Below, one piece after another: positions 31,657-40,255 of a stretch of 64,000 nucleotides of DNA. Below the pieces are notes generated by a model. The model made no database searches. It worked only from the letters and a program-made list of their open reading frames with translations, and was not told the origin of the DNA. A program made the translations under genes and the position numbers. The stretch is from SB11 sp964584305 (lineage in GTDB: Bacteria; Bacteroidota; Bacteroidia; UBA8524): positions 1 through 64,000 of the forward strand of contig CAZOZL010000003.1 in assembly GCA_964584305.1 (NCBI GenBank), in the 5' to 3' direction. The first letter of the stretch is position 1. Each line of letters opens with the position of its first letter.

Positions 31657-32820
31657 CTATTTAAAGTATTGCTCATATTTTTCATCCCAAAAACCCATTT
31701 GTTGTGCAAATTGTTTTGCTTTATTATACACCCGTTTGGCTACTTCGGTATTGCTTGTTTTGTACTGCCTATACAAAATAATATATGCGGGCATAATATT
31801 TTTAAGCAATTGGTTTTGAGAAGCGTTTATAAAATCGCTTGCTTCTATCTCCATTATATTGGCATACAGTTTTTGAGTTGTATTTATTACAGTATCGGAG
31901 TATTGATAGGCAAAACCAGTAGGGTAAAGGTGGTTGCTTACCGTTTTCAAATACTTTTTATTTAGTGTTGATGAGACATAAATATTTGCTTTACTTTTAT
32001 TTGCTGCTAAAAATTTTGTAAGATAGCCCTTGTGTTTGTTCGCCGCATATAAAGGGTATTTTAACCCTGTGTTTTTAAATACCTTATCCCTATAAAAACT
32101 GTTTTTTAATAACGCATAACTTATTACTATAACACTTTTGTTGAGTTTGCTGGCTGCCTGCCACAAGGCATAGGTGTCAAACTCGCCATTAGTAAAAATT
32201 ACACATTTATTGGGCAAGGTTTTTAGTTGCGCTATGCTAAACTTATAAATAGCGGTATTGCTGCCTATATTCTTAATTTTTTCGCACATTGCATTGCGTT
32301 TACTGGTTTTCCCCTCTATTTCGTAGTACAGTGCCATTTCTGGATACAATAGTGTGTTTTTAGGGTTTAGTTTATACGCAGCTACTAAATATTGTTTTGC
32401 CCGCTTGTAGTTGTTTTGTTTTGTTTCATAATATCGAATTAGCTGTTTTTCAAAACTTTTTTCTAAAGGTGTTGCAAGCTGCTTATCCATTTTTTCAGCT
32501 ATTATCCGCAAATTCTCTTTTGAGGTATTAGTGAGCTCATTTTTATCTTTTTGTTGATAATACAGCCTTGTGCTTACATAGTAGTTAAGCCAATAGTTAG
32601 CCGCCTGTGGTTTGCTCTCGATTAGTTTTTGCCAAGCCTGCTTTTGCTGCTTTAGCTGGTTTTCTTTTCCCAAACTATAATATACACCCACATATTTTTG
32701 GGTATTTTGCGCTATGGCTTCTGCGGTTTGCGGTGTAGTACTGCCTTTACCTGTTGATTGGGCTTTGCCGTAGGCACACCAACACAGCAGTGCTATCATT
32801 ATTACTATTCTCATACTCAT
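31657..32820 (-). CDS. Exported protein, TPR-like N-terminal half, unknown function
   Basis: A 387-residue protein with a signal peptide (MRIVIMIALLCWCAYGKAQ; an ATG two codons in, at 32814, is equally possible). Residues about 30-180 are helical with tetratricopeptide-like spacing (WLNYYVSTRLYYQQ, AKQYLVAAYKLNPKNTLLYPEMALYYE). The C-terminal half (about 195-380) is not assigned. It is the first gene of the sigma-factor operon, 3 bp before the ECF gene, so it could be a periplasmic sensor for that system or simply a co-regulated protein. No enzyme motif is visible. Confidence 0.8.
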   Translation of the reverse strand: MSMRIVIMIALLCWCAYGKAQSTGKGSTTPQTAEAIAQNTQKYVGVYYSLGKENQLKQQKQAWQKLIESKPQAANYWLNYYVSTRLYYQQKDKNELTNTSKENLRIIAEKMDKQLATPLEKSFEKQLIRYYETKQNNYKRAKQYLVAAYKLNPKNTLLYPEMALYYEIEGKTSKRNAMCEKIKNIGSNTAIYKFSIAQLKTLPNKCVIFTNGEFDTYALWQAASKLNKSVIVISYALLKNSFYRDKVFKNTGLKYPLYAANKHKGYLTKFLAANKSKANIYVSSTLNKKYLKTVSNHLYPTGFAYQYSDTVINTTQKLYANIMEIEASDFINASQNQLLKNIMPAYIILYRQYKTSNTEVAKRVYNKAKQFAQQMGFWDEKYEQYFK

Positions 32821-33067
32821 ACTATCTATATTTAGTACACCACTATTGCTATAACGTTCAATTTAGCCATGCTTTCATTTCTTTTTATTTCCCCCTGCAA
32901 GGTAAGGTACGCCATTAACATAAGATTAATACCGTTTATATAAAACAGGTTCTTTAATAAAAAAAACTACTCTACTTTTGAGCTTAGTATTAGAAGATAA
33001 AGTGATGACATTTAAAAAATCACTCTCCTTTTAATACAGCTATTTAGGAATTTTAATTGAAGAAGAT

Positions 33068-33700
33068 ATGAATACATTAACTCTTATCGCTGTTGGAGCA
33101 GTAATGCTCACCATCATCCATAGTATCCCGCAGGTTATAAAGGTATATTTATCAAACCTGCCCAAAGCCATATCAGGATTTTCTATAATATTTATGTTAT
33201 TTGGAAGCCTCTCTTGGACATTATATGGCTACTACACAGGTATAGGCGCAGTAACAGTTGCCTACTCTTTCCTGTTTGTGTTTAATGTTTTTATTTTGGT
33301 GTTTATGCTTAAAAAAGCAGGCGTTAATAAGAAAAGACTCGCACTGTTAAGTATATTTCTCACCAGTTTATTAGTAGCAACATTAGCCTATTTACCCACT
33401 GAAGCATTGGGATATTTTGGCGGCGTAGTTTCAGCCCTTATGGCTATACCGCAAGGTTTTAAACTTATTCGCCAACGTGAAGCGGCGGGTGTATCGGGTT
33501 TAACTTATCTGTTTTTAGCACTATCAAGCATTTGCTGGGTTGTTTATGGACACCTTACCGAAAATTTACTATTAGTATTACCCAACCTTTTAATTCTTCC
33601 AACCGCAGCATTGGTATATTTTCATGTACTAAAATACCGCTCGGCTAACTTTTGGTACTACAAAAGTATTACCCCTCCAAATGCCACCGTTATTAAATAG
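33068..33700 (+). CDS. Seven-helix PQ-loop (SWEET-like) membrane protein
   Basis: A 210-residue membrane protein with an internal duplication. Residues about 5-80 form a three-helix PQ-loop unit (IHSIPQVIKVYL ... GSLSWTLYGYYTG ... AYSFLFVFNVFILVFML). One extra helix follows (about 92-108). Residues about 112-195 form a second unit (SALMAIPQGFKLIRQREAAG ... LSSICWVVYGHLTE ... LLVLPNLLILPTAALVYF). This 3+1+3 layout is that of eukaryotic SWEET sugar transporters, whereas most bacterial homologues are three-helix SemiSWEETs. Substrate is unknown; sugar or another small solute is an inference. A TACTTTTG box lies at 32973-32980, but without a TTG at the right spacing. Confidence 0.85.
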   Translation: MNTLTLIAVGAVMLTIIHSIPQVIKVYLSNLPKAISGFSIIFMLFGSLSWTLYGYYTGIGAVTVAYSFLFVFNVFILVFMLKKAGVNKKRLALLSIFLTSLLVATLAYLPTEALGYFGGVVSALMAIPQGFKLIRQREAAGVSGLTYLFLALSSICWVVYGHLTENLLLVLPNLLILPTAALVYFHVLKYRSANFWYYKSITPPNATVIK

Positions 33701-34209
33701 TATAAGCAAACATAGTAATATGATTGAACCGCATATACTAAAAGCCAATAGCCTTTCTATTTATAAAGGTTTCGTTAAGGTTATGAATTGTGGCAGGTTT
33801 CAACCTGCTATATGAAAACCCTTTGATTTCGCTCAAGAAAACAACACCTCCCTTTAGTCCCTCCTTGCCCACGCACAGGCTGCTGCGAGGAGGGAAACAG
33901 CCGCACAAGCCTTTCTCTCCGCTTAAACACACGGGCGGGTAATCTATTATCGATATGAATTAAACCCACAGCTACTGAACTTGTTTCAGCATGAACTACC
34001 TACCGCACCAAAAGCCAATAGGCATGAATGCCTAATTCTATTTATAAAGGTTTTTTAATAGTTATGAATAGCAGTAGGTTTCACCTGCTGCAAGAAAGTT
34101 TTCAGTCATTCTTGCGAAAGCAGGAATCTATCCTCAAAAAAGACCGCCCATTCGTTTATTGAACCCGCCGTAGATACTAAATCAAAATTATATTATTAAT
34201 GCGCACGGG
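33701..34209. repeat. Intergenic mosaic of dispersed repeats
   Basis: About 500 bp without a supported gene, made of repeat blocks in tandem: 33738-33806 (AAAGCCAATAGCC ... TTATAAAGG ... TTATGAATTGTGGCAGG then TTTCAACCTGC); 33845-33910 (ACCTCCCTTTAGTCC ... GAGGAGGGAAACAGCCGC, matching 11101-11165); 33935-34000 (AATTAAACCCACAG ... TACTGAACTTGTTTCAGC, matching 11330-11385); and 34008-34090 (CCAATAGGCATGAATGCC, TTATAAAGG, TAGGTTTCACCTGCTGC). The first and last blocks are two copies of the same unit. Frames read through this region are products of the repeats. Confidence 0.7.
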
Positions 34210-35109
34210 TTATTTTAACACATTTGTTAAAGCACCGTTTAGTTCACCATATTTAAAAGTAAAGCCTGCATCTACCAATTTTCTTGCTGATATATTGTGC
34301 TTTACCAACAACTCGTAACTAAACTCGCCAAACAATATTTTCAAGGCAAATGTAGGCACATTGGGCAACCATAAAGGTTTTTTTAAAATAGTAGCCATCT
34401 CTGTGGTTATCTCTTTGTTGGCAGCAGGTTCAGGCGATACTCCATTGTATATGCCTGTAAAATTATCTTGCTCAATAGCTTTTATAAATAGGGTGCTCAA
34501 ATCATCAATATGTATCCAGCTAATCATTTGTTTCCCATTGCCCAAAGCTGCTCCAAAGCCTAATTTTATAGATTTGCCCATCTCTTTCACAAAACCTCCT
34601 TTGGGGGATAGTACTATGCCTATTCGCACTACGGCAGTGGGTATATTTAGTGTCGTAAATTGTTGGGTTTTTTCTTCCCAGTTTTTGCACACCTCTGCTA
34701 AAAAACTTTCACCTGCGGGTTTATCCTCCGTCATTAGGGCATTACTATCAGGATAAAAACCTACGGCTGATGCGCTTATTATTTTTTTGATAGCAATGTT
34801 ATTGTTCTTAATAGTCTCAAAAAGTAGTTGTGTGCCCACCACCCTGCTATCATAAATTTCTTTTTTGCGCGATGTTGTCCACCTGCCATCACCCACATTA
34901 GCCCCTGCTAAATTTATGATATAATCTACCCCTCCAAAAGCCTTTATATCTATATAGTTTTGTTTATAATTCCACTTATAGGTGGTTACATTGTCCTTTT
35001 GCTTGGGCGTTCTACCCAAGTGGGCAACGGTATAGCCTTTTTCAAGTAAAAGTTCAGTTACCCTACTTCCTACTAATCCTGAACCTCCTGTAATTAAAAT
35101 CTTTTTCAT
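34210..35109 (-). CDS. TIGR01777 family NAD(P)-dependent epimerase/oxidoreductase
   Basis: A 299-residue short-chain-dehydrogenase-like protein. The N-terminal nucleotide-binding ITGGSGLVGSRVTELLL is followed by YIINLAGANVGDGRWT, the hallmark of TIGR01777 (YfcH/SulA-type) proteins. SASAVGFYPD supplies the active-site-like serine and tyrosine region. The C-terminal DUF1731-like part (LPNVPTFALKILFGE ... RKLVDAGFTFKYG) is complete. Substrate is unknown. It appears monocistronic and is flanked downstream by dispersed repeats. Confidence 0.93.
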   Translation of the reverse strand: MKKILITGGSGLVGSRVTELLLEKGYTVAHLGRTPKQKDNVTTYKWNYKQNYIDIKAFGGVDYIINLAGANVGDGRWTTSRKKEIYDSRVVGTQLLFETIKNNNIAIKKIISASAVGFYPDSNALMTEDKPAGESFLAEVCKNWEEKTQQFTTLNIPTAVVRIGIVLSPKGGFVKEMGKSIKLGFGAALGNGKQMISWIHIDDLSTLFIKAIEQDNFTGIYNGVSPEPAANKEITTEMATILKKPLWLPNVPTFALKILFGEFSYELLVKHNISARKLVDAGFTFKYGELNGALTNVLK

Positions 35110-35297
35110 AGTGGGTTTCGTAGCTCTATTATTCTTTAAACCGATGTCGTACTAAATTACTTAATACCACTTCTGATAGTGAGGGAGCATAAGTTCTAAT
35201 TTACTTTTTTGATAGATAAGCATTAATTGAAGTTATCTCAAACTCCAAACTTTGAGCATTAGCAAAACTGTATTTTGCTATTTTTTTGCTCATTGTT

Positions 35298-35334
35298 ATT
35301 TAAATGAGTGCTTAAAACTCGCACTCATTTAAAT
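35298..35334. other. 14-bp perfect hairpin spanning a stop codon
   Basis: ATTTAAATGAGTGC (35298-35311) and its exact reverse complement (35321-35334) enclose a nine-base loop that contains the stop codon of the minus-strand gene starting at 36310. The inner arm encodes the last residues (NEC). No T run follows on the minus strand, so it is not a standard terminator. A second small hairpin, TAGCAAAA/TTTTGCTA followed by T7, lies at about 35268-35287 on the plus strand. Confidence 0.7.
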
Positions 35335-36310
35335 ATCTAAAATCTTTTTCTTGTAATAGCGCTACATCGGGTGTTGCTTTCACTTTCCCTTCTGTATAAT
35401 TTAAAATAGTGCCATCAGCAGCATCCACTATTACTTTGTAGCACAAAACATACGTTCTTTTCTCACGTCCAAAAGGATTGCTAAAAACGGAATGAGGTAT
35501 TAAAACTAAGTAGCTGTTTTCAGCATTTTTGTTGTTAATGCTACTTTCAAGCACTTCTTTTTTCTTGTTTTTTATGATTTTAAATTTCTTGCGTTTGTAG
35601 TATTTTCTTATGCCTTTGGTATCTGCTTTTCTCGATATTAAGTTCTCATCAATTAGCAATACTTTTTTATCTTGTTTTTTGCAATTTTTCATGGCTTCGC
35701 TTTCCATAAAATCAAAAACATCACTGGTAATTTTTTTACTTACCATGTAGTTGAAATTACGCACTGCCATATTAATGGTAAATAAATAATCGTACGATGG
35801 ATTGTTGCGCGATACACGAGAGAAGGAGTAAGGCATCATTATTTTATAGTCAGCCTCGCTATTGCTTTTGCCTATTTTTTTAAAGTTTAGTTGTATAGCC
35901 GTGCCTTCCAATCTTGTAATAAAAGCATCAGCACCACCAATTTCAGTAGCACTTAGTACAATAATCTTACGAGCTCTACTTTCTTTTAATCGCTTAATTT
36001 CTTTAGGCGTTAGGTACATAATAGTATCGGTGAGCTTCCAATATTTGTTTAGTGCTATTTTAATATTTTTATTATAAGACTTTATAAACCTTCGGTAGTC
36101 TCTAAGTGCATTGGGTTTGTCTTTTTTTAGCTTGGTAAGTTTAGTTATTGCCTTGGCATCTTCAGTCAAAATCTCTACCACAAGTTTATTTTTTTTGTAG
36201 CTTTTTATATCGCTATAGCGAGTTTCAATGCTTACATCAAATTTTTGGGCTGAAAGTGTTATCGCACTAAGTGCTACACAAAAAACTATTAAGACTATTC
36301 TCTTCATCAT
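35312..36310 (-). CDS. Exported hypothetical protein
   Basis: About 332 residues. The start is placed at the ATG-ATG pair at 36310/36307, which yields a signal peptide (KRIVLIVFCVALSAITLSAQ); a frame opening 34 codons upstream is rejected because the signal peptide would be buried. The mature part is rich in lysine and beta-strand-like segments (YDYLFTINMAVRNFNYMVS, YVLCYKVIVDAADGTILNY). No enzymatic motif or known domain is recognised. The stop codon lies in the loop of a 14-bp hairpin. It is probably a periplasmic or surface protein; nothing more can be said. Confidence 0.78.
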   Translation of the reverse strand: MMKRIVLIVFCVALSAITLSAQKFDVSIETRYSDIKSYKKNKLVVEILTEDAKAITKLTKLKKDKPNALRDYRRFIKSYNKNIKIALNKYWKLTDTIMYLTPKEIKRLKESRARKIIVLSATEIGGADAFITRLEGTAIQLNFKKIGKSNSEADYKIMMPYSFSRVSRNNPSYDYLFTINMAVRNFNYMVSKKITSDVFDFMESEAMKNCKKQDKKVLLIDENLISRKADTKGIRKYYKRKKFKIIKNKKKEVLESSINNKNAENSYLVLIPHSVFSNPFGREKRTYVLCYKVIVDAADGTILNYTEGKVKATPDVALLQEKDFRYLNECEF

Positions 36311-36473
36311 ATAAACTATTAGTGTGTCAATTATAAACAACAAGGTATGAGGTACTACTTGCCACTTTTGGGGCAAATTAAGTACTTTTACGCTAAAATA
36401 AAATATACACAAACTATACCATGCTTGGTTTTGGTAGATAAGGTAGTATTGGCTATGGTTGTAGAAGAGTATT

Positions 36474-36818
36474 ATGTTACAAGCAACAGAAAATATATTT
36501 ATAAAAACGGCAGAACCTACACAAAGTTGTTTATTCGCGCTGCATACTATTGTATTGAAATATGATGCACAAATGGGTGAAGATTTTAAATATGGAATAC
36601 CCTTAATTACCTATAAAGGGAAACAGTTTTGTTATATATGGGTGGATAAGAAAACACAGTACCCCTACTTGCTTATGGTGAAGGGGAACAAAATAGAACA
36701 CCCTGATTTGGAAAAAGGAGACAGGAAACAGATGAAAATACTTACCATTAACCCAAACAAGGACATTCCTATGAAAAAAATAGACGCTATATTTAAAATG
36801 GCAATGACTTTATACTAA
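36474..36818 (+). CDS. DUF1801 domain protein
   Basis: A 114-residue cytosolic protein that fits the DUF1801 (YdhG-like) fold: DAQMGEDFKYGIPLITYKGK, then FCYIWVDKKTQYPYLLMVKG and HPDLEKGDRKQMKIL. The family is widespread and related to frataxin-like folds, with no firm biochemical role. It is transcribed divergently from the exported hypothetical protein and ends about 100 bases before the lpdA terminator. Confidence 0.85.
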   Translation: MLQATENIFIKTAEPTQSCLFALHTIVLKYDAQMGEDFKYGIPLITYKGKQFCYIWVDKKTQYPYLLMVKGNKIEHPDLEKGDRKQMKILTINPNKDIPMKKIDAIFKMAMTLY

Positions 36819-36917
36819 TATTAACAACCGTTGCAAGGGCTAAGTTTAGGTTATGGTTCTCTTTAGCCCCTTTAGTATGCTTTGTTTGGTTGCCTCCGTT
36901 TCCGTTGGACTTACAAC

Positions 36918-36953
36918 AAAAAAGAGCTTTGTGTTACAACAAAGCTCTTTTTT
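36918..36953. terminator. Bidirectional terminator between DUF1801 gene and lpdA
   Basis: AAAAAAGAGCTTTG, loop of eight, CAAAGCTCTTTTTT: a 14-bp stem with A and T runs, usable from both convergent genes. Confidence 0.88.
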
Positions 36954-36977
36954 AGCAATATATAAATTAGCTACATT

Positions 36978-38366
36978 TTATAAGTGGATGCACTCGCCGT
37001 ATGCTTCGGCGGCGGCTTCCATCACAGCCTCACTCATTGTGGGGTGTGGGTGTACTGTTTTAATAATCTCGTGTCCTGTGGTTTCTAATTTACGTGCGGC
37101 AACTACTTCGGCTATCATTTCAGTAACGTTAGTGCCTATCATGTGTGCGCCTAACCACTCGCCATATTTAGCATCAAAAATAACCTTTACAAAACCTTCT
37201 TTCGCGCCAGCAGCACTAGCCTTACCCGATGCCGAAAAAGGAAACTTGCCTACCTTTATTTCATAGCCTGCTTCTTTGGCTGCTTTTTCAGTCATCCCTA
37301 CCGATGCTACTTCGGGCAAGCAATAGGTGCACCCTGGTATATTACCATAGTCTAAAGGCTCAGGGTTGTGTCCTGTAAAATTTTCAACGCAAATAATACC
37401 TTCGGCACTGGCTACGTGTGCCAAGGCTGGTCCATGTACTATATCGCCAATGGCATAAATACCATCAACATTGGTTTTATAAAAATCATTTACTATTACT
37501 TTTCCTTTTTCAGTTTTTATGCCCAAAGCCTCCAATCCCAAATTTTCGAGGTTGGTTTGTATTCCTACGGCACTCAACACAATATCACATTCCAACGTTT
37601 CAGTGCCTTTTTTGGTTTTCACCGTTACTTTGCAGCCGTTTCCGCTGGTATCTACTTTTTCAACGCTACTGTCGGTTAGTATATCTATACCGCTTTTTTT
37701 GTAGCTTTTGCTTAGTGCTTTTGATACATCCACATCCTCAATAGGCAATATATTAGGCATATATTCTACTATGGTAACTTTAGTGCCCATAGCATTATAA
37801 AAGTAGGCAAACTCGCAGCCTATTGCCCCGCTACCCACCACTACCATGCTTTTTGGCTGTTTTGGTAATACCATAGCATCATTATAGCCTACTATTTTTT
37901 TACCGTCTATTTTAATATTGGGTAACTCACGACTACGCGCACCAGTAGCCAATATTATATTTTTTGCTTCGTAAATTTCTTTTTTGCCATCAGCCGCCGC
38001 TACTTCTACTTTGCCTTTTGCTACCAATTTACCAAAGCCTTTGACAACATTAATTTTGTTTTTCTTCATTAAAAAACCAATACCACTACTCATATTATTG
38101 GCTACGCCACGACTACGCCTTATTACACTTTCAAAATCAGGTGTGGCACTGCTTACAGTAATACCATAGTCTGAAGCGTGTTTTATATAATCATACACCT
38201 GTGCCGATTTAAGTAAAGCCTTTGTAGGGATACAGCCCCAGTTCAGACACACTCCGCCCAAATCAGCTTTTTCTACTATTGCCACTTTTTGCCCTAATTG
38301 TGAGGCGCGAATAGCTGCCACATAACCACCAGGACCGCTACCTATTATTATTACATCAAAATTCAT
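36978..38366 (-). CDS. lpdA: Dihydrolipoyl dehydrogenase (E3)
   Basis: A 462-residue flavoprotein disulfide reductase. The FAD site IIGSGPGGYVAAIRASQLG and the redox-active pair in GGVCLNWGCIPTKALL are followed by the NAD site VVGSGAIGCEFAYFY, AIGDIVHGPALAHVA, and the C-terminal dimer motif TVHPHPTMSEAVMEA with the catalytic His and Glu. It reoxidises the lipoamide of pyruvate, 2-oxoglutarate or branched-chain dehydrogenase complexes, or of the glycine cleavage system. E1 and E2 genes are not nearby. Length is typical. Confidence 0.97.
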   Translation of the reverse strand: MNFDVIIIGSGPGGYVAAIRASQLGQKVAIVEKADLGGVCLNWGCIPTKALLKSAQVYDYIKHASDYGITVSSATPDFESVIRRSRGVANNMSSGIGFLMKKNKINVVKGFGKLVAKGKVEVAAADGKKEIYEAKNIILATGARSRELPNIKIDGKKIVGYNDAMVLPKQPKSMVVVGSGAIGCEFAYFYNAMGTKVTIVEYMPNILPIEDVDVSKALSKSYKKSGIDILTDSSVEKVDTSGNGCKVTVKTKKGTETLECDIVLSAVGIQTNLENLGLEALGIKTEKGKVIVNDFYKTNVDGIYAIGDIVHGPALAHVASAEGIICVENFTGHNPEPLDYGNIPGCTYCLPEVASVGMTEKAAKEAGYEIKVGKFPFSASGKASAAGAKEGFVKVIFDAKYGEWLGAHMIGTNVTEMIAEVVAARKLETTGHEIIKTVHPHPTMSEAVMEAAAEAYGECIHL

Positions 38367-38848
38367 ATTCTATTATAGTTTTGGCGTTCAATTTTAAACG
38401 CTGCGAAAATAAAGTATTTCTATTGAATATACTTTGGTTGTTCGTTTTTGAGTGATAGCAAACTTAACTTCCTTTTATATCCAACTCATAATTACAACCT
38501 CACCCAATTTAATGCTTCGGTACAATTACCACAAAATCCCTCTCCTAAAGGGAGGGACACAGTACCTAAGATTCGTGGCTTCCCTGTCATATACAACCAT
38601 AAGAAGCCCGCCTGAACGGCACGGTAAGGAATTTAATATAAATAATAATACTGATAATCAGCTATTTACATGGCTTTTATTATAGTATTCAAAACTATAT
38701 TATAATGTACAATGGCTTACACTTAGTTAGTTTTTTAAACCAATTAGGCTTAACTTTCGTTATAAGTAGTATAAAAATGTTTAATCTTTTAAAACCTAGT
38801 TTACACTGCTTACACCTAAAATTAGTATAATTGCACAAACCATTCTGT
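38367..38848. repeat. Intergenic region with dispersed-repeat fragments
   Basis: No gene is supported. A CCCTCTCC/GGGAGGG hairpin at about 38538-38556 and GCCCGCCTGAACGGCACGG at 38608-38626 resemble text at 30-50, and CTGATAATCAGCTATTTAC at 38650-38668 resembles 213-230 and 22243-22260. The final 100 bases are AT-rich and contain a TATAATTG box (about 38827-38834) that is one base from TAnnTTTG, a possible promoter for the following gene. Confidence 0.5.
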
Positions 38849-39388
38849 ATGACCAACAACATAGTAAAAATTGTATTAGCCATAGCCTGTATTGTAGTAG
38901 GGTATTTTACCTATGATACGATAGCTACAACTTTAAGATATGAAGAGCGTGTTAAGGCTATTGAAGCTGACGTAGTAATTAGACTTACCGAAATTAAAGA
39001 AGCACAATTTGCTTATAAAGAAGCCTACGGTACTTTTGCTGATAATTTTGACTCACTACTATATGGGATAAAAAATGGGCAAATAGCCGAACTTAGGCAA
39101 GTAGGCGAAGAAACAGAGGAGCAAGATGTAGAGGTACAAATAGATACATTGTATGTTTCCATCAAAGAAAAATTAAAGGACAAAGTAAGCCAATTTGACT
39201 CGCTGCCCTATGTACCCCACTCAAACAAAGTAATGTTTCAACTAAAAGCAGGTACAATATCGCGTAACAATGTAGAAATACAAGTATTTGAAGCTAAAGA
39301 CACCATGCCTTTTAGCAAAAAAAGAGGCTTACAAATTGGGTCTATGCGAGACGCCATATTTACAGGAAACTGGGAGAAAACAGAATAA
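38849..39388 (+). CDS. Conserved membrane-anchored hypothetical protein, pseudopilin-like
   Basis: About 179 residues, started at ATG 38849; a TTG six codons earlier is less likely. An N-terminal hydrophobic helix (about 4-27, IVKIVLAIACIVVGYFTYDT) is followed by a helical stretch and the segment RLTEIKEAQFAYKEAYGTFADNFDSL. That layout (helix then E-x-x-x-x-x-A-Y-K-x-x-Y-G-x-F) is reminiscent of type II secretion pseudopilins, though no prepilin cleavage motif is seen. The remainder is soluble and would be periplasmic. It lies just upstream of a DUF3822 gene, rsmD and coaD, a gene order I recall from other Bacteroidota. Function is unknown. Confidence 0.78.
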   Translation: MTNNIVKIVLAIACIVVGYFTYDTIATTLRYEERVKAIEADVVIRLTEIKEAQFAYKEAYGTFADNFDSLLYGIKNGQIAELRQVGEETEEQDVEVQIDTLYVSIKEKLKDKVSQFDSLPYVPHSNKVMFQLKAGTISRNNVEIQVFEAKDTMPFSKKRGLQIGSMRDAIFTGNWEKTE

Positions 39389-39448
39389 TTTTTTAGTTAT
39401 ATTTAGCACTAAAAATAAAACATTAAGCCATTACTTATTCTTGCTTTG

Positions 39449-40255
39449 ATGCAGATAGTTTATACAGCAAATAATTTTCAAACTACTGATACAGCCCACC
39501 TTAAATTGGTTTTAGCTGTAAGGGAGCAGTCTTGTGGGGTAGCTTTGCATACTACCGAAGGGCAATTGCAGTATTTGGGCTATTATGATTTTTTAGAGCC
39601 TTTAAAAGACAATGAAACCTTATTCTTCGATTTTGTTCGTTCGCAAGAAATATTGAAACAGAAACGAAACGCTATTAATATAGTTTTAGATTGTAAAAAA
39701 ACCACACTTGTACCTACACAACTATATAATGAGTTGTATATAGATAACTACTTGCGGCATTTGTATGAAGTAGAAAATACAGAGGTGATAAAATCTGTAG
39801 ATATAGTAGAGGGAACAAATGGGGTGCAAATGATATTTGGTGCGCAAGCGCACTTGTATTACCCCGCCCGCTCAAAGTATGATGAGGCTGTTATAGAGCC
39901 TACTTGTGCCAACTATATACGTAAAAGCATTAAGCATTACCACAGCAAATTAAATGTGTTTTTCGAGGAGAAAAATATGTTTATCATTCATGCTATTAAT
40001 GCTCATCCTGTTTTTTTTAATTCGTTTGAATATGAAAATATGGACGAGGCGGCGTACTTTATATTAAACTACTATCAAACCTTTAATATTGAGCATAAAA
40101 ACCTACCCCTGATATTTCATGGCGAAGTGCATCCACAATTAAAAGAGATATTAAATACCTACTCGGGCAAAAGTGAGTTGGCACAGCCTATAAACAATAC
40201 TATTGAGGCACCTAAAAGTTTCAAGTTTTCTTTTTTGATTGACTTTACCTATTGA
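39449..40255 (+). CDS. DUF3822 family protein
   Basis: About 268 residues. Start at ATG 39449, preceded by an in-frame TTG. The sequence has a weak actin/FtsA-like flavour (LKLVLAVREQSCGVALHTTEG, HYHSKLNVFFEEKNMFIIHAIN) that I associate with DUF3822, a Bacteroidota protein family commonly placed directly upstream of the RsmD methyltransferase. Its stop overlaps the rsmD start by 4 bp, which indicates translational coupling. Molecular function is unknown; family assignment is from memory and moderate in confidence. Confidence 0.8.
   Translation: MQIVYTANNFQTTDTAHLKLVLAVREQSCGVALHTTEGQLQYLGYYDFLEPLKDNETLFFDFVRSQEILKQKRNAINIVLDCKKTTLVPTQLYNELYIDNYLRHLYEVENTEVIKSVDIVEGTNGVQMIFGAQAHLYYPARSKYDEAVIEPTCANYIRKSIKHYHSKLNVFFEEKNMFIIHAINAHPVFFNSFEYENMDEAAYFILNYYQTFNIEHKNLPLIFHGEVHPQLKEILNTYSGKSELAQPINNTIEAPKSFKFSFLIDFTY

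Noticed and set aside
33738..33932. A 64-codon minus-strand frame downstream of the PQ-loop gene
   Set aside because: Lies fully inside repeat blocks, with the same peptide pieces appearing wherever the repeat occurs.
36853..37266. Long plus-strand frame in antisense of lpdA
   Set aside because: Shadow of a clearly conserved gene; the frame crosses the bidirectional terminator.
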